Shown here: positions 6,162-13,655 of the stretch, one piece after another
Position numbering within the stretch: the stretch's first letter is position 1
How the letters are laid out: every line of letters starts with the position of its first letter
Assembly (NCBI GenBank): GCA_964522605.1
Contig: CAZFWV010000111.1
Span: 1-18,697, forward strand
DNA length: 18,697 nucleotides
Direction of reading: 5' to 3'
DNA from: CAVZLD01 sp964522605
GTDB taxonomy: Bacteria > Planctomycetota > Planctomycetia > Pirellulales > Pirellulaceae
Notes under the pieces: model-generated
The model's input: only the letters and a program-made list of their open reading frames with translations
Database searches by the model: none
What the model was told of the DNA's origin: nothing
Made by a program: the position numbers and the translations under genes

Positions 6162-8645
6162 GTGAGCGAAAAGCCCAGGGCTCGACCACGCTACCAGGGG
6201 CGGCCGTGTCTGGTCCTGTTCGGTGCGGCCGCCTGTGGAGTGCTTGCCGACCGGATCTTTCCCCTGCCGATTTTGCTGTGGTGGAGTCTTGGGGCGGTCT
6301 GTCTGGCAGGTGGGTATGCCTGCTCGAGACGCCCCGGGGGCCGGTCCGCTGCCTGCCTGTTGCTCTTGGCGGCCGGCGGATTCTCGGCGAGTTGGCACCA
6401 TCGCCAATGGTTTCTGTTTGATGTCAACGAACTCGCCTTTCGGGCGCCACGCGAGGGGCGGCATTCGGTCCCGGTCTGTGTGGAAGGAATCGTCCAAGAT
6501 CAGCCTCGGGAAATGTCCCGTCTGAATGTTGAGCTGCCGGCAGGCGACCCGATGGAATGGACCCGTTTAGGGCTGCGCGCAACACGCATTCGGGAGGGTC
6601 AGCAATGGCAGGCCGTTTCGGGAATTGTCACCGTGACGGTGCCGGGACGAACTGGTGCGATCGGTGCGGGTGACCGAGTTCGGATCTGGGCTCACCTCCG
6701 CCGCATTCGAGGCCCGATGAATCCGGGCGAGCTGGACTGGCGAATGCGCCTGCGCGGCGTTCGTCAACTATGTTCCCTGCGCGCCCCGCATCCCGAGTGC
6801 ATCCGAAAGGTCCGTCCGGCGGGCTGGCACCCGAGCACGTGGCTTGGTCGACTGCGCGCTCACTGCGACCAGGTGTTGGCGAGGCATTTGGCTCCGGATC
6901 CGTACCGCCTGGCCGCGGCGATCTTGCTCGGGGCGCGGGGCAGCCTGACGCATCCACAATCAGAGGCCTTCTTCCGCAGTGGGACAGTTCATCTGCTGGC
7001 CATTTCCGGGCTCCACCTCGGAATGGTTGCCGGAGGATTCCTTGCTGCCGCACGTGGCCAAGTTCTGCCGCGCCGCTCGGCGCTTGTCGGGGTGATCGTC
7101 CTGGTCGCTGTTTATGCCGCGCTGACAGAGGGCCGCGCGCCGGTCGTCCGTGCCGCCGTTCTGGCCCACGTAATCTGTCTTTCCTGGTGGACTCGCCGGC
7201 GAACGTCCGTCCTCAATTCGCTGGGGGCCGCAGCCCTCGTCGTGTTGGCTCGGAACCCAAACCACTTGTTCCAGACCGGCGCCCAATTGTCGTTTCTGGC
7301 TGTCGGCACGCTGGCGGCACTCGCGCCCCATCTGGCTCTTCGTCCGCCGGCGGACCCTCTGCAACGACTGATCTGGCGGACACGTCCCTGGTGGTGGCGT
7401 GGCGTTCGCGCGACAGGGCAACGCTTCGGGCAGATGGTCGCCGCAAGTGCCATGGTTTGGGTGGCCACTGTCCCGCTCGTTCAGCACCATTTTCACATTG
7501 TTTCACCGGTGGCGATTGGATTGAACCTCGTTCTCTGGATTCCGGTCGCCTTGGTGCTGTTCTCGGGGTACGGGCTGCTTCTTTGTGACGGCATCTGTCC
7601 GCTTCTTGCCAGCTGGTTCGGTTCGTGTTGTGAGTTGAATCTGATCGGATTGCAGCGTGCCTCCGAAATTGCGTGTCGGTGGCCGATGGCCTATTCCTGG
7701 TCTTCCGGTCCCGGTGTTGTTTGGCTGGTGCTCTTCTATCTCGTCTGGAGTCTACTCTTGTGCCTGCCCGCCCGACGTCAATTCTGGACCGGTTGCACCC
7801 TCGCGGCGGTGGCTTGGTGGGTCATAACGCTTGGCGTCGGAATGGTTCCCAGAGTCCAGCCGCATTCCGGCGTGCGCGTGACGTTTCTCTCCGTCGGCCA
7901 CGGTACGTGCGTTCTACTGGAATTCCCACGGGGAGAGACGTTGTTGTACGATTGCGGCCGGCGTGGTTCGACGTCGTCGGCAGTCGATACCGTCGCGCGG
8001 TTCCTTTGGTCGCGTCGGATCCGATCCCTCGACGGCGTCGTTCTATCTCATGCGGATGCCGATCACTTCAACTTGTTGCCCGGGATTCTCGAACGATTTC
8101 CCGTTCGTGCCGTGTTCGTGCCACCGGGGATGTTTCAAGATCCCGGTCCTTCGCTCGCGGCAGTCCAGCGTCAATTGTTGGAGGCAGGTGTCCGCGTACA
8201 TCAAGTGCGGGCCCCGGAGCGACTGCCGATTCCCACGGAGGGACGATCACGAATCCTACACCCGCCGCGAGCGGTTTCGCCGGGTCACGATAATGCAAAC
8301 AGTCTGGTTCTGCTTTACGAACAGGGAAGGAACCTTCTGCTGCTGCCTGGTGATCTCGAGGGCGCAGGGCTCGAACAGTTACTCCAGCGGCCGGTCGGAC
8401 CCGTGGCCGTCGTTATGGCTCCTCATCACGGTAGTCCGAATAGCCGTCCGGCCGAGTTCATTGCGTGGTCTCAGGCAAGTGTCTTTATCGTGAGCGGCGA
8501 GGAGAGTCCGAATTTCGAGATGCTGGCGGCCCGTTCTGCCGATCGGAGTTGCCGCCTCTTCCACACCGCCCTGGATGGCGCCATCGACGTCGTGATTGAT
8601 GGCGACACGATTCAGGTCACGTCGTTTCTCGCGCCCAGGCGTTAG
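6162..8645 (+). CDS. comEC: ComEC/Rec2 DNA-uptake channel protein
   Basis: The 827-residue protein is full length for ComEC/Rec2, the inner-membrane channel that moves one strand of transforming DNA into the cytoplasm. It has N-terminal membrane segments (about 15-77), a soluble OB-like region (about 80-215), and the multi-span Competence domain (about 235-560) with its signature VHLLAISGLHLGM (near 276-288). It ends in a metallo-beta-lactamase-like domain (about 580-820). In the last part D597 of YDCG, the motif H630-A-D632-A-D634-H635, and H755-H756-G are visible, so the metal site looks intact. In other bacteria this domain is proposed to degrade the non-transported strand. Translation begins at a GTG (6162), supported by GAGGGTGAGG just before it. 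No comEA or comF is adjacent. The identification is firm; actual competence is not shown. Confidence 0.95.
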   Translation: MSEKPRARPRYQGRPCLVLFGAAACGVLADRIFPLPILLWWSLGAVCLAGGYACSRRPGGRSAACLLLLAAGGFSASWHHRQWFLFDVNELAFRAPREGRHSVPVCVEGIVQDQPREMSRLNVELPAGDPMEWTRLGLRATRIREGQQWQAVSGIVTVTVPGRTGAIGAGDRVRIWAHLRRIRGPMNPGELDWRMRLRGVRQLCSLRAPHPECIRKVRPAGWHPSTWLGRLRAHCDQVLARHLAPDPYRLAAAILLGARGSLTHPQSEAFFRSGTVHLLAISGLHLGMVAGGFLAAARGQVLPRRSALVGVIVLVAVYAALTEGRAPVVRAAVLAHVICLSWWTRRRTSVLNSLGAAALVVLARNPNHLFQTGAQLSFLAVGTLAALAPHLALRPPADPLQRLIWRTRPWWWRGVRATGQRFGQMVAASAMVWVATVPLVQHHFHIVSPVAIGLNLVLWIPVALVLFSGYGLLLCDGICPLLASWFGSCCELNLIGLQRASEIACRWPMAYSWSSGPGVVWLVLFYLVWSLLLCLPARRQFWTGCTLAAVAWWVITLGVGMVPRVQPHSGVRVTFLSVGHGTCVLLEFPRGETLLYDCGRRGSTSSAVDTVARFLWSRRIRSLDGVVLSHADADHFNLLPGILERFPVRAVFVPPGMFQDPGPSLAAVQRQLLEAGVRVHQVRAPERLPIPTEGRSRILHPPRAVSPGHDNANSLVLLYEQGRNLLLLPGDLEGAGLEQLLQRPVGPVAVVMAPHHGSPNSRPAEFIAWSQASVFIVSGEESPNFEMLAARSADRSCRLFHTALDGAIDVVIDGDTIQVTSFLAPRR

Positions 8646-8815
8646 GCTTCCGCTAGGTACTGCGATCGTCGCGAGCGATACCCGAATCGGAACGAAATCT
8701 CGACGCTTGCCTCCAGACTCTTGAAGTCGTGTGTTGCGTCGCGGTACCGTGAATCTCCGGTCTTCGTCCGTTTGCCGGACCAAGTCGTCGACGATTTCTG
8801 TCGGGCCGATGAGCG

Positions 8816-9130
8816 ATGGATATAACCGAAATCCTGTCCCTGGTGACCTGCGTGAGCTCGATCTTGACCCTGGTCGTGGTGACGGTGGCTTTCTTGCCGC
8901 AGGTGAAACAGGTTCTGGTGGTGATTCGCGACGTTGTCCTTTGGGTGACCCTGGTGGGCGTCATGGCCGCAACCGGTTGGCTGGCGTGGACCGGACTGTC
9001 CGGTTCCTCTCCGTCATCCAGGTCGTCAACAACCGCCGAAGAGGGCCCGTCCGTTTCCACGAGCCGTTGGGCAGGAGATCCGGTAACACGAAACGTCCAG
9101 TCCTCGGAATGGGGGAATTATGCTCCCTGA
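8816..9130 (+). CDS. Small hypothetical membrane protein
   Basis: A 104-residue frame begins MDITEILSLVTCVSSILTLV and has two hydrophobic segments (about 5-27 and 35-62) separated by QVKQVLVVIRDV, followed by a serine/threonine-rich, probably extracytoplasmic or disordered tail. The hydrophobic pattern, with segment ends marked by charged residues, is what argues for a real gene. The ribosome binding site is weak and an alternative frame overlaps. I do not recognise a family. It lies 170 bases after comEC and before another small membrane-protein gene on the same strand. Confidence 0.55.
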   Translation: MDITEILSLVTCVSSILTLVVVTVAFLPQVKQVLVVIRDVVLWVTLVGVMAATGWLAWTGLSGSSPSSRSSTTAEEGPSVSTSRWAGDPVTRNVQSSEWGNYAP

Positions 9131-9370
9131 CCGGCCGTGGCTGCGATCGTCCGTGTCCGAAGTCGCGAGTGAGAATAAGGACAACCGGGAGAACTTGGAG
9201 GTTTTGGTAAGTTAAGCCGACGCGGTTGGCTCGTTCCTTCAAGTCGCTCCGAGGTGTAGTCGATAAGGTCCGAGGATTGGTTCAATGACACCGGGAACGG
9301 AACCGGTTCAATCAGCAATACGGGTGCTCGGAGGAGCCAACGCAGCCGGTCTTAACTGAGAGACAGCGCA

Positions 9371-9766
9371 ATGGATCCCTTGTTTTCGCAGTCAATGCAG
9401 GCCTGGTTCGAATGGGTCCTGCTCTGGATCGGCTTTGGTACATGCGTCGGATTGTTGGCCAAAGGTCTCATGCCGGGTCGTGATCCGGGCGGGCCGGTCG
9501 CGACGCTGCTGATGGGAATCACGGGGGTGGCGATTGGCTGCGGCGTCTATGCTCTGATTTATGGAGAGCGGGTGACGCCCATTTCGTCGATCGGCCTGGT
9601 TTGTGGAACGCTTGGCGCGTTTACGATTCTGTTCTTCTACCGTCTGCTAGGGGGGATGGGTCTTGAAGGTGCGGATCGGTCGGGGGACCGACCCGCGCGC
9701 CCTCCGGTACCACGACGGACTCGCCGTCGCCGTTATCGCTCCTATTATGTAGACGATCCCCTCTAG
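9371..9766 (+). CDS. GlsB/YeaQ/YmgE-family (transglycosylase-associated) membrane protein
   Basis: The 131-residue protein has three hydrophobic segments (about 14-31, 41-62 and 72-92). The motif GFGTCVGLLAKGLMPGRDPG (21-40) followed by a glycine-rich second helix is the hallmark of this small stress-associated inner-membrane family, whose molecular role is unknown. Members are usually 80-90 residues; here an extra C-terminal tail, about 96-131, is rich in arginine and ends YRSYYVDDPL, probably a cytoplasmic, nucleic-acid- or lipid-contacting extension. A GAGAGACAG stretch precedes the ATG. Confidence 0.8.
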   Translation: MDPLFSQSMQAWFEWVLLWIGFGTCVGLLAKGLMPGRDPGGPVATLLMGITGVAIGCGVYALIYGERVTPISSIGLVCGTLGAFTILFFYRLLGGMGLEGADRSGDRPARPPVPRRTRRRRYRSYYVDDPL

Positions 9767-9982
9767 GCTAACCGAAGAACAGACGGCAGTCCTGGTCGCC
9801 TGGGGGTCGCGTTCGACGGAGTGCGCGTCCGCTTCTGTGGATTTGACCTGCGGTACGAAAGGTAAGCAGGAAGACCTGGAGATGGTGCGAAGTCTCCGTT
9901 GGCGGACGTGGGGCGGAGGAGCCGGAGAGTGACGAACAAGGAGTCCACTGCTGGGGACCACCGGCCGGGGGAACATTTGCGG

Positions 9983-10010
9983 TTGCAAAACACACGCCGA
10001 CTGCTAGGAT
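9983..10010 (+). promoter_or_regulatory. Candidate promoter for rpsO(-pnp)
   Basis: TTGCAA (9983-9988) and TAGGAT (10005-10010) are 16 bases apart, and a TG one base upstream of the -10 gives it extended -10 character. Each hexamer matches consensus at four of six positions. Its location fits a leader of about 135 bases before the S15 gene. Prediction by eye. Confidence 0.4.
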
Positions 10011-10069
10011 GACGGCTTGAGTGTAGCCAAGTTGGTGTTTGTTGTAGGAGTGATCACGCAGACCTACCG

Positions 10070-10135
10070 TAGGGAAAAACGGTGTCTCACAACGTTGGGT
10101 TGTGAACCAGGGGCGTAATCGGCTGGCCGACGGAA
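10070..10135 (+). promoter_or_regulatory. Structured rpsO leader, possible S15 autoregulatory element
   Basis: Three stem-loops can be drawn: ACCGT/ACGGT at about 10066-10085, TCACAAC/GTTGTGA at 10087-10093 and 10099-10105 with a 5-nt loop, and TCGG/CCGA around 10119-10130. S15 is known to bind its own mRNA leader in several phyla, each with a different RNA fold. No recognised S15 leader motif is evident here, so regulation is inferred from position and structure only. Confidence 0.35.
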
Positions 10136-10154
10136 GAGTTCATCGGGTGAGTGA

Positions 10155-10424
10155 ATGACCATCACGAAAGAGCGAAAGCAGGATCTAATTCGAGATTTTC
10201 GACGGGCGGATTCCGATACGGGGTCTCCGGAAGTGCAAATTGCGATTCTGACCACGCGCATTAATGGCCTCACCGAACACATGCGGACGCACAAGAAAGA
10301 CTATGCCAGCCGGCGTGGGTTGTTGATGATGGTCAGTCGTCGTCGCCGTCTATTGGATTATCTGAAGCAGATCGATCCTCAGCGGTATCTCGACATCATC
10401 GGTCGGCTGGAAATTCGGAAGTAA
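10155..10424 (+). CDS. rpsO: 30S ribosomal protein S15
   Basis: The 89-residue protein has the standard S15 length and sequence landmarks: DTGSPEVQIAILTTRINGLT (21-40), HMRTHKKDYASRRGLL (42-57) and the ending RRLLDYLKQID. S15 binds 16S rRNA helices 20-22 and is an early assembly protein of the small-subunit platform. GGGTGAG lies just before the ATG. It is followed 194 bases later by pnp on the same strand, the arrangement seen in many bacteria; no terminator is visible between them, so a shared transcript is likely. Confidence 0.98.
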   Translation: MTITKERKQDLIRDFRRADSDTGSPEVQIAILTTRINGLTEHMRTHKKDYASRRGLLMMVSRRRRLLDYLKQIDPQRYLDIIGRLEIRK

Positions 10425-10618
10425 ACAGCACTTCTTTTTCGCCTGCTCTCTCCCTTGGTGTCCAAGCCGTTCGGCTGGGATCGTTGGCGATTCTTAATGC
10501 GTTGCGAGATGCCGAAAGGCGGATTGAGCTCTGTAACGCTGCGCGTTGTAGATCCCCGTTCGCTATGTCTGCAGGACGCTCCATCCTGATCCCGTGTCGT
10601 TTGTGAGGAAACAGTAAA
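10425..10618 (+). promoter_or_regulatory. rpsO-pnp intergenic leader with small hairpins
   Basis: The spacer contains GCC-GAAA-GGC (10511-10520), a GNRA-capped mini-stem, and AACGC/GCGTT (10535-10539 and 10543-10547). In other bacteria the pnp leader is the site of RNase III processing and autoregulation by PNPase. These short stems are compatible with that but do not show it. Confidence 0.3.
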
Positions 10619-12727
10619 GTGAAAATCCGAGTAGAGAAACAGATTGGCAAGCAGATTTTTTCGATGGAGACGGGGGTTTTGGCCAAGCAGGCGTCGGGAA
10701 GCGTGCTCGTGCAGTATGGCGACACGGTGGTGTTGAATGCCTGCGCGACGGGACCGCCGCGACCGGGAATTGATTTCTTCCCATTGACGTGTGATTACCG
10801 CGAACGGACCTCGGCCGCCGGAAAATTCCCCGGCGGGTTTATGAAACGGGAAGGGCGGCCGAGTACGAAGGAGATTCTGACGGCCCGGTTGATGGACCGT
10901 CCGATTCGGCCGTTATTCCCCGACGGGTTCTGTGATGAAGTCCAGTGTCAGAGCATCGTCGTTTCCAGCGACCGGCAGAATGACGCGGACGTGCTTGCGA
11001 TGAACGGGACCTCCGCGGCCCTGCATCTTTCCAGCCTGCCGTTTTTGGGGCCCGTCGCTTCCATACGGCTGGGGCGGATCGATGAGCAGTGGGTGCCGTT
11101 TCCCACCCATGACGAATTGGAGGAAAGCGATCTGGATCTGATCGTTTCGGGCAACGATGCGACCGTGTTGATGATCGAGGGGTTTGCGCGGGAGATGCCC
11201 GAGCAGCTGATGTACGATGCGATCGAAGAGAGCCATCGCTACATTCGTGAACTCTGTCAGTTGCACGAGGAGCTGCGCCGGCAAGCGGGTGCGACGAAGG
11301 TGGAGTTTCAGCCGACCGGGGACGGAGGAATTCGCGACCGGTTGCGCGACAATTACTACGACGCGCTGCGAGAAGCGAAGTCGGTCTCCGGGAAACAGAA
11401 CCGGGCGGAGGCTGTGGCCGCTCTGAAGGAGCGTGTGGTCAACGAGGTGATTCCCGATCCTTCCTCGGAAGGGGCGATCGACGCGGGGCTGCTGGCCAAC
11501 GCCTGGCATGACCTGGAACGGATGGTGATCCGCGATCTGATTGTCAGCGGTACGCGTCCCGATGGTCGCGATCAGAAGACACTTCGTTCGATTGAGTGCG
11601 AAGTTGGGCTCCTGCCACGCACGCATGGATCGGCGGTCTTCCAACGGGGAGAAACGCAAGCCTTGATTTCCGTGACGTTGGGTACTTCGCGCGATGAGCA
11701 GCGCGTCGACGGTCTGGCGGAAGAGTACTCCAAGCGATTCATGCTCGATTACAACTTTCCGCCTTTCTCCGTAGGCGAATGCCGCCCGATTCGCGGACCC
11801 GGACGACGCGAGATTGGTCACGGCGCCTTGGCCGAACGATCGATCAATCCCGTGCTCCCCACGTCCGAGGATTTTCCTTATACGATTCGCGTTGTATCGG
11901 ATATTCTCGAGTCGAACGGATCCAGTTCGATGGCTTCCGTCTGTGGCGCCACGCTCGGGTTGATGGATGCGGGCGTTCCGATCACGAATCCTGTGGCGGG
12001 CATTTCGGTCGGACTGGTTAAGAAGACCGAGGAAGACTGGGTGCTGTTGACCGACATCATCGGAGACGAAGACCATTTCGGCGATATGGACTTCAAAATC
12101 GCGGGGACGCAGAACGGAATCACGGGGATCCAATTGGACTTGAAGATCGACGGGATCAGCGGCGACATGATCCGAGCCACCATGGCGCAATCGCGCGAGG
12201 CCCGGATGGAGATTCTGCGTTCGATGTTGTCCACGATCTCGCGACCGCGTGAGGAAACGTCTCGCTGGGCGCCTCGCTTGCTGCGGACGATGATCGATCC
12301 CGAGAAGATTGGGCTGCTGATCGGCCCCGGCGGGAAGACGATCCGATCGATTCAGGAATCGACCGGAGCGGTCATTGATGTCGAGGACGATGGACGAGTC
12401 ACGATCGCCAGCAGTAACGCCGAGTGGGCTCAAGCCGCCTTGGGACAGGTCGAGGCGCTGACGGCGACGGTTCAGGTCGGAAAGGTCTACGAGGGGCGAG
12501 TGACCAGCGTGAAGGATTTCGGCGCCTTCGTCGAGATTCTGCCCGGTCGCGATGGCCTCTGTCACATCAGTGAGCTGTCGGATGAGTACGTCAACAGCGT
12601 CTCGGATGTCTGTCGGGTTGGCGACAAGATGCGCGTCTTGGTGATCGACATTGATGATCACGATCGAGTCAAGCTCAGTCGCCGACGGGCGTTGGAGGAG
12701 AGTCCTGCCGAAAGCCAGTCGAGTTAA
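10619..12727 (+). CDS. pnp: Polyribonucleotide nucleotidyltransferase (PNPase)
   Basis: This 702-residue protein has the complete PNPase layout: a first RNase PH domain (about 5-220), an alpha-helical linker (about 235-310), a catalytic second RNase PH domain (about 315-540), a KH domain (about 555-615) and an S1 domain (about 620-688). The catalytic metal-binding stretch IGDEDHFGDMDFK holds D485 and D491; the KH loop GPGGKTIRSI is at 569-578, and the S1 motif VKDFGAFVEI at 631-640. PNPase degrades RNA 3' to 5' by phosphorolysis and can add tails. Translation starts at a GTG (10619) with GAGGAA about 9 bases upstream. It shares the rpsO-pnp context. Confidence 0.98.
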   Translation: MKIRVEKQIGKQIFSMETGVLAKQASGSVLVQYGDTVVLNACATGPPRPGIDFFPLTCDYRERTSAAGKFPGGFMKREGRPSTKEILTARLMDRPIRPLFPDGFCDEVQCQSIVVSSDRQNDADVLAMNGTSAALHLSSLPFLGPVASIRLGRIDEQWVPFPTHDELEESDLDLIVSGNDATVLMIEGFAREMPEQLMYDAIEESHRYIRELCQLHEELRRQAGATKVEFQPTGDGGIRDRLRDNYYDALREAKSVSGKQNRAEAVAALKERVVNEVIPDPSSEGAIDAGLLANAWHDLERMVIRDLIVSGTRPDGRDQKTLRSIECEVGLLPRTHGSAVFQRGETQALISVTLGTSRDEQRVDGLAEEYSKRFMLDYNFPPFSVGECRPIRGPGRREIGHGALAERSINPVLPTSEDFPYTIRVVSDILESNGSSSMASVCGATLGLMDAGVPITNPVAGISVGLVKKTEEDWVLLTDIIGDEDHFGDMDFKIAGTQNGITGIQLDLKIDGISGDMIRATMAQSREARMEILRSMLSTISRPREETSRWAPRLLRTMIDPEKIGLLIGPGGKTIRSIQESTGAVIDVEDDGRVTIASSNAEWAQAALGQVEALTATVQVGKVYEGRVTSVKDFGAFVEILPGRDGLCHISELSDEYVNSVSDVCRVGDKMRVLVIDIDDHDRVKLSRRRALEESPAESQSS

Positions 12728-12741
12728 TCGGAGGTGGAGAG

Positions 12742-12779
12742 GAACCGAGGTCGAACATGTACGTGTGCGGCCTCGGTTC
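12742..12779 (+). terminator. Hairpin between pnp and the kinase gene (terminator or 3' stabiliser)
   Basis: A perfect 9-bp inverted repeat, GAACCGAGG (12742-12750) and CCTCGGTTC (12771-12779), starts 14 bases after the pnp stop codon. There is no T-run after it, so it could be a weak or factor-assisted terminator or a 3' end protecting the pnp message. Its position argues that the kinase gene starts downstream, at 12815. Confidence 0.4.
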
Positions 12780-12814
12780 GGAAGACGGTGGGGGAAATCC
12801 CTGTAGTCTGCGCG

Positions 12815-13630
12815 ATGAGCGAAAGCGACCAGCCGAACTACGATGCCTTCACGACCCAGCTGATCCGGCAGTACAACGAAATTGCTCGGCTCGCTGGTGC
12901 ACTCGCGCATGAAATCAAGAACCCACTCTCCGTGATTCGGATGAACATCGATCTGCTGACCGAGGACATCACATCCGATGAGACGATCAACCGGCGGCGC
13001 GTGTTGCAGAAGGTCGAAATTGTGCAGCGGCAGTGTGAGCGGCTGCAGAATCTGCTGAACGACTTCCTGAAATTTGCCCGGGTCCGCAAGCTGGATTTGA
13101 CTCCCGGCAGCCTGAACGAGCAGATCAGTCGAGTGTTGGATCTCTTTGCGGCTCAGGCGGCGGATGCCAAGGTCGACGTGGTTCGCTACCTCGACCCCGA
13201 CCTGCCCAGTATTCTGCTGGACGAACAGATGCTGGAGGCTTCGCTGGTAAACCTGGTCAAGAACGCGCTCGAGGCGATGCCCCAGGGAGGACAGCTCACG
13301 GTCCGCACGCGGCAAACGCGTACGGGAGTCGCGCTGGACTTGATCGATACCGGCTGCGGCATGGATGAAAACACCGCGATCCACATGTTCGACGCCTTCT
13401 TCTCCACGAAGGACGGCGGTTCCGGGCTCGGTTTGCCCACCGCGCAAAAGGTGATCGAGGCCCATGGGGCCCGAATCGATGTTCAAAGTGAGGTGGGACG
13501 CGGTACGCAGTTCACCTTGGAATTCCCCACTCCGGCCCGATTGGAGGCGGGCGTCGCGGCCGGGACCCCGGCAGCGCCCGAACAGCCGTCGACGGCCCGC
13601 GGACGGAGCCGGCGCCCCGATCGACCCTGA
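12815..13630 (+). CDS. Soluble NtrB-like sensor histidine kinase
   Basis: The 271-residue protein has a HisKA dimerisation domain with the H-box LAGALAHEIKNPLSVI, in which H32 is the predicted phosphorylation site, and a HATPase domain. The N-box is LVNLVKNALEAM (146-157), the G1 box DTGCGMD (178-184), the F region MFDAFFSTK and the G2 box GGSGLGLPTA (201-210). There is no membrane segment and no recognisable sensory domain: only about 25 residues precede the H-box. The tail after 240 is rich in alanine, proline and arginine and is probably flexible. The ATG at 12815 was chosen because the frame upstream contains the pnp hairpin; a GTG at 12734 is possible but poorly supported. Its partner is almost certainly the response regulator 25 bases downstream. 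The signal is unknown. Confidence 0.92.
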   Translation: MSESDQPNYDAFTTQLIRQYNEIARLAGALAHEIKNPLSVIRMNIDLLTEDITSDETINRRRVLQKVEIVQRQCERLQNLLNDFLKFARVRKLDLTPGSLNEQISRVLDLFAAQAADAKVDVVRYLDPDLPSILLDEQMLEASLVNLVKNALEAMPQGGQLTVRTRQTRTGVALDLIDTGCGMDENTAIHMFDAFFSTKDGGSGLGLPTAQKVIEAHGARIDVQSEVGRGTQFTLEFPTPARLEAGVAAGTPAAPEQPSTARGRSRRPDRP

Positions 13631-13655
13631 TCCATCGTTGTTGTATCATCGCCGC

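Larger units (their letters stand above)
9767..10154. other. Intergenic region with rpsO promoter and structured leader
   Basis: The first 200 bases show no gene or clear structure. The rest contains a candidate promoter (9983-10010) and a leader of about 140 bases with several potential stem-loops ahead of rpsO. Confidence 0.5.

Noticed and set aside
6770..8293. Plus-strand alternative frames inside comEC
   Set aside because: They overlap the firmly identified comEC frame and consist of arginine-rich shadow sequence.
12734..12814. GTG at 12734 as the start of the histidine kinase
   Set aside because: It has no ribosome binding site at proper spacing and would translate through the pnp downstream hairpin; the extra 27 residues look non-coding.
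10913..13486. An 857-codon open frame on the minus strand across pnp and the kinase gene
   Set aside because: It is antisense to two certain genes, has no family resemblance or ribosome binding site, and its openness follows from the codon bias of the high-GC sense frames.
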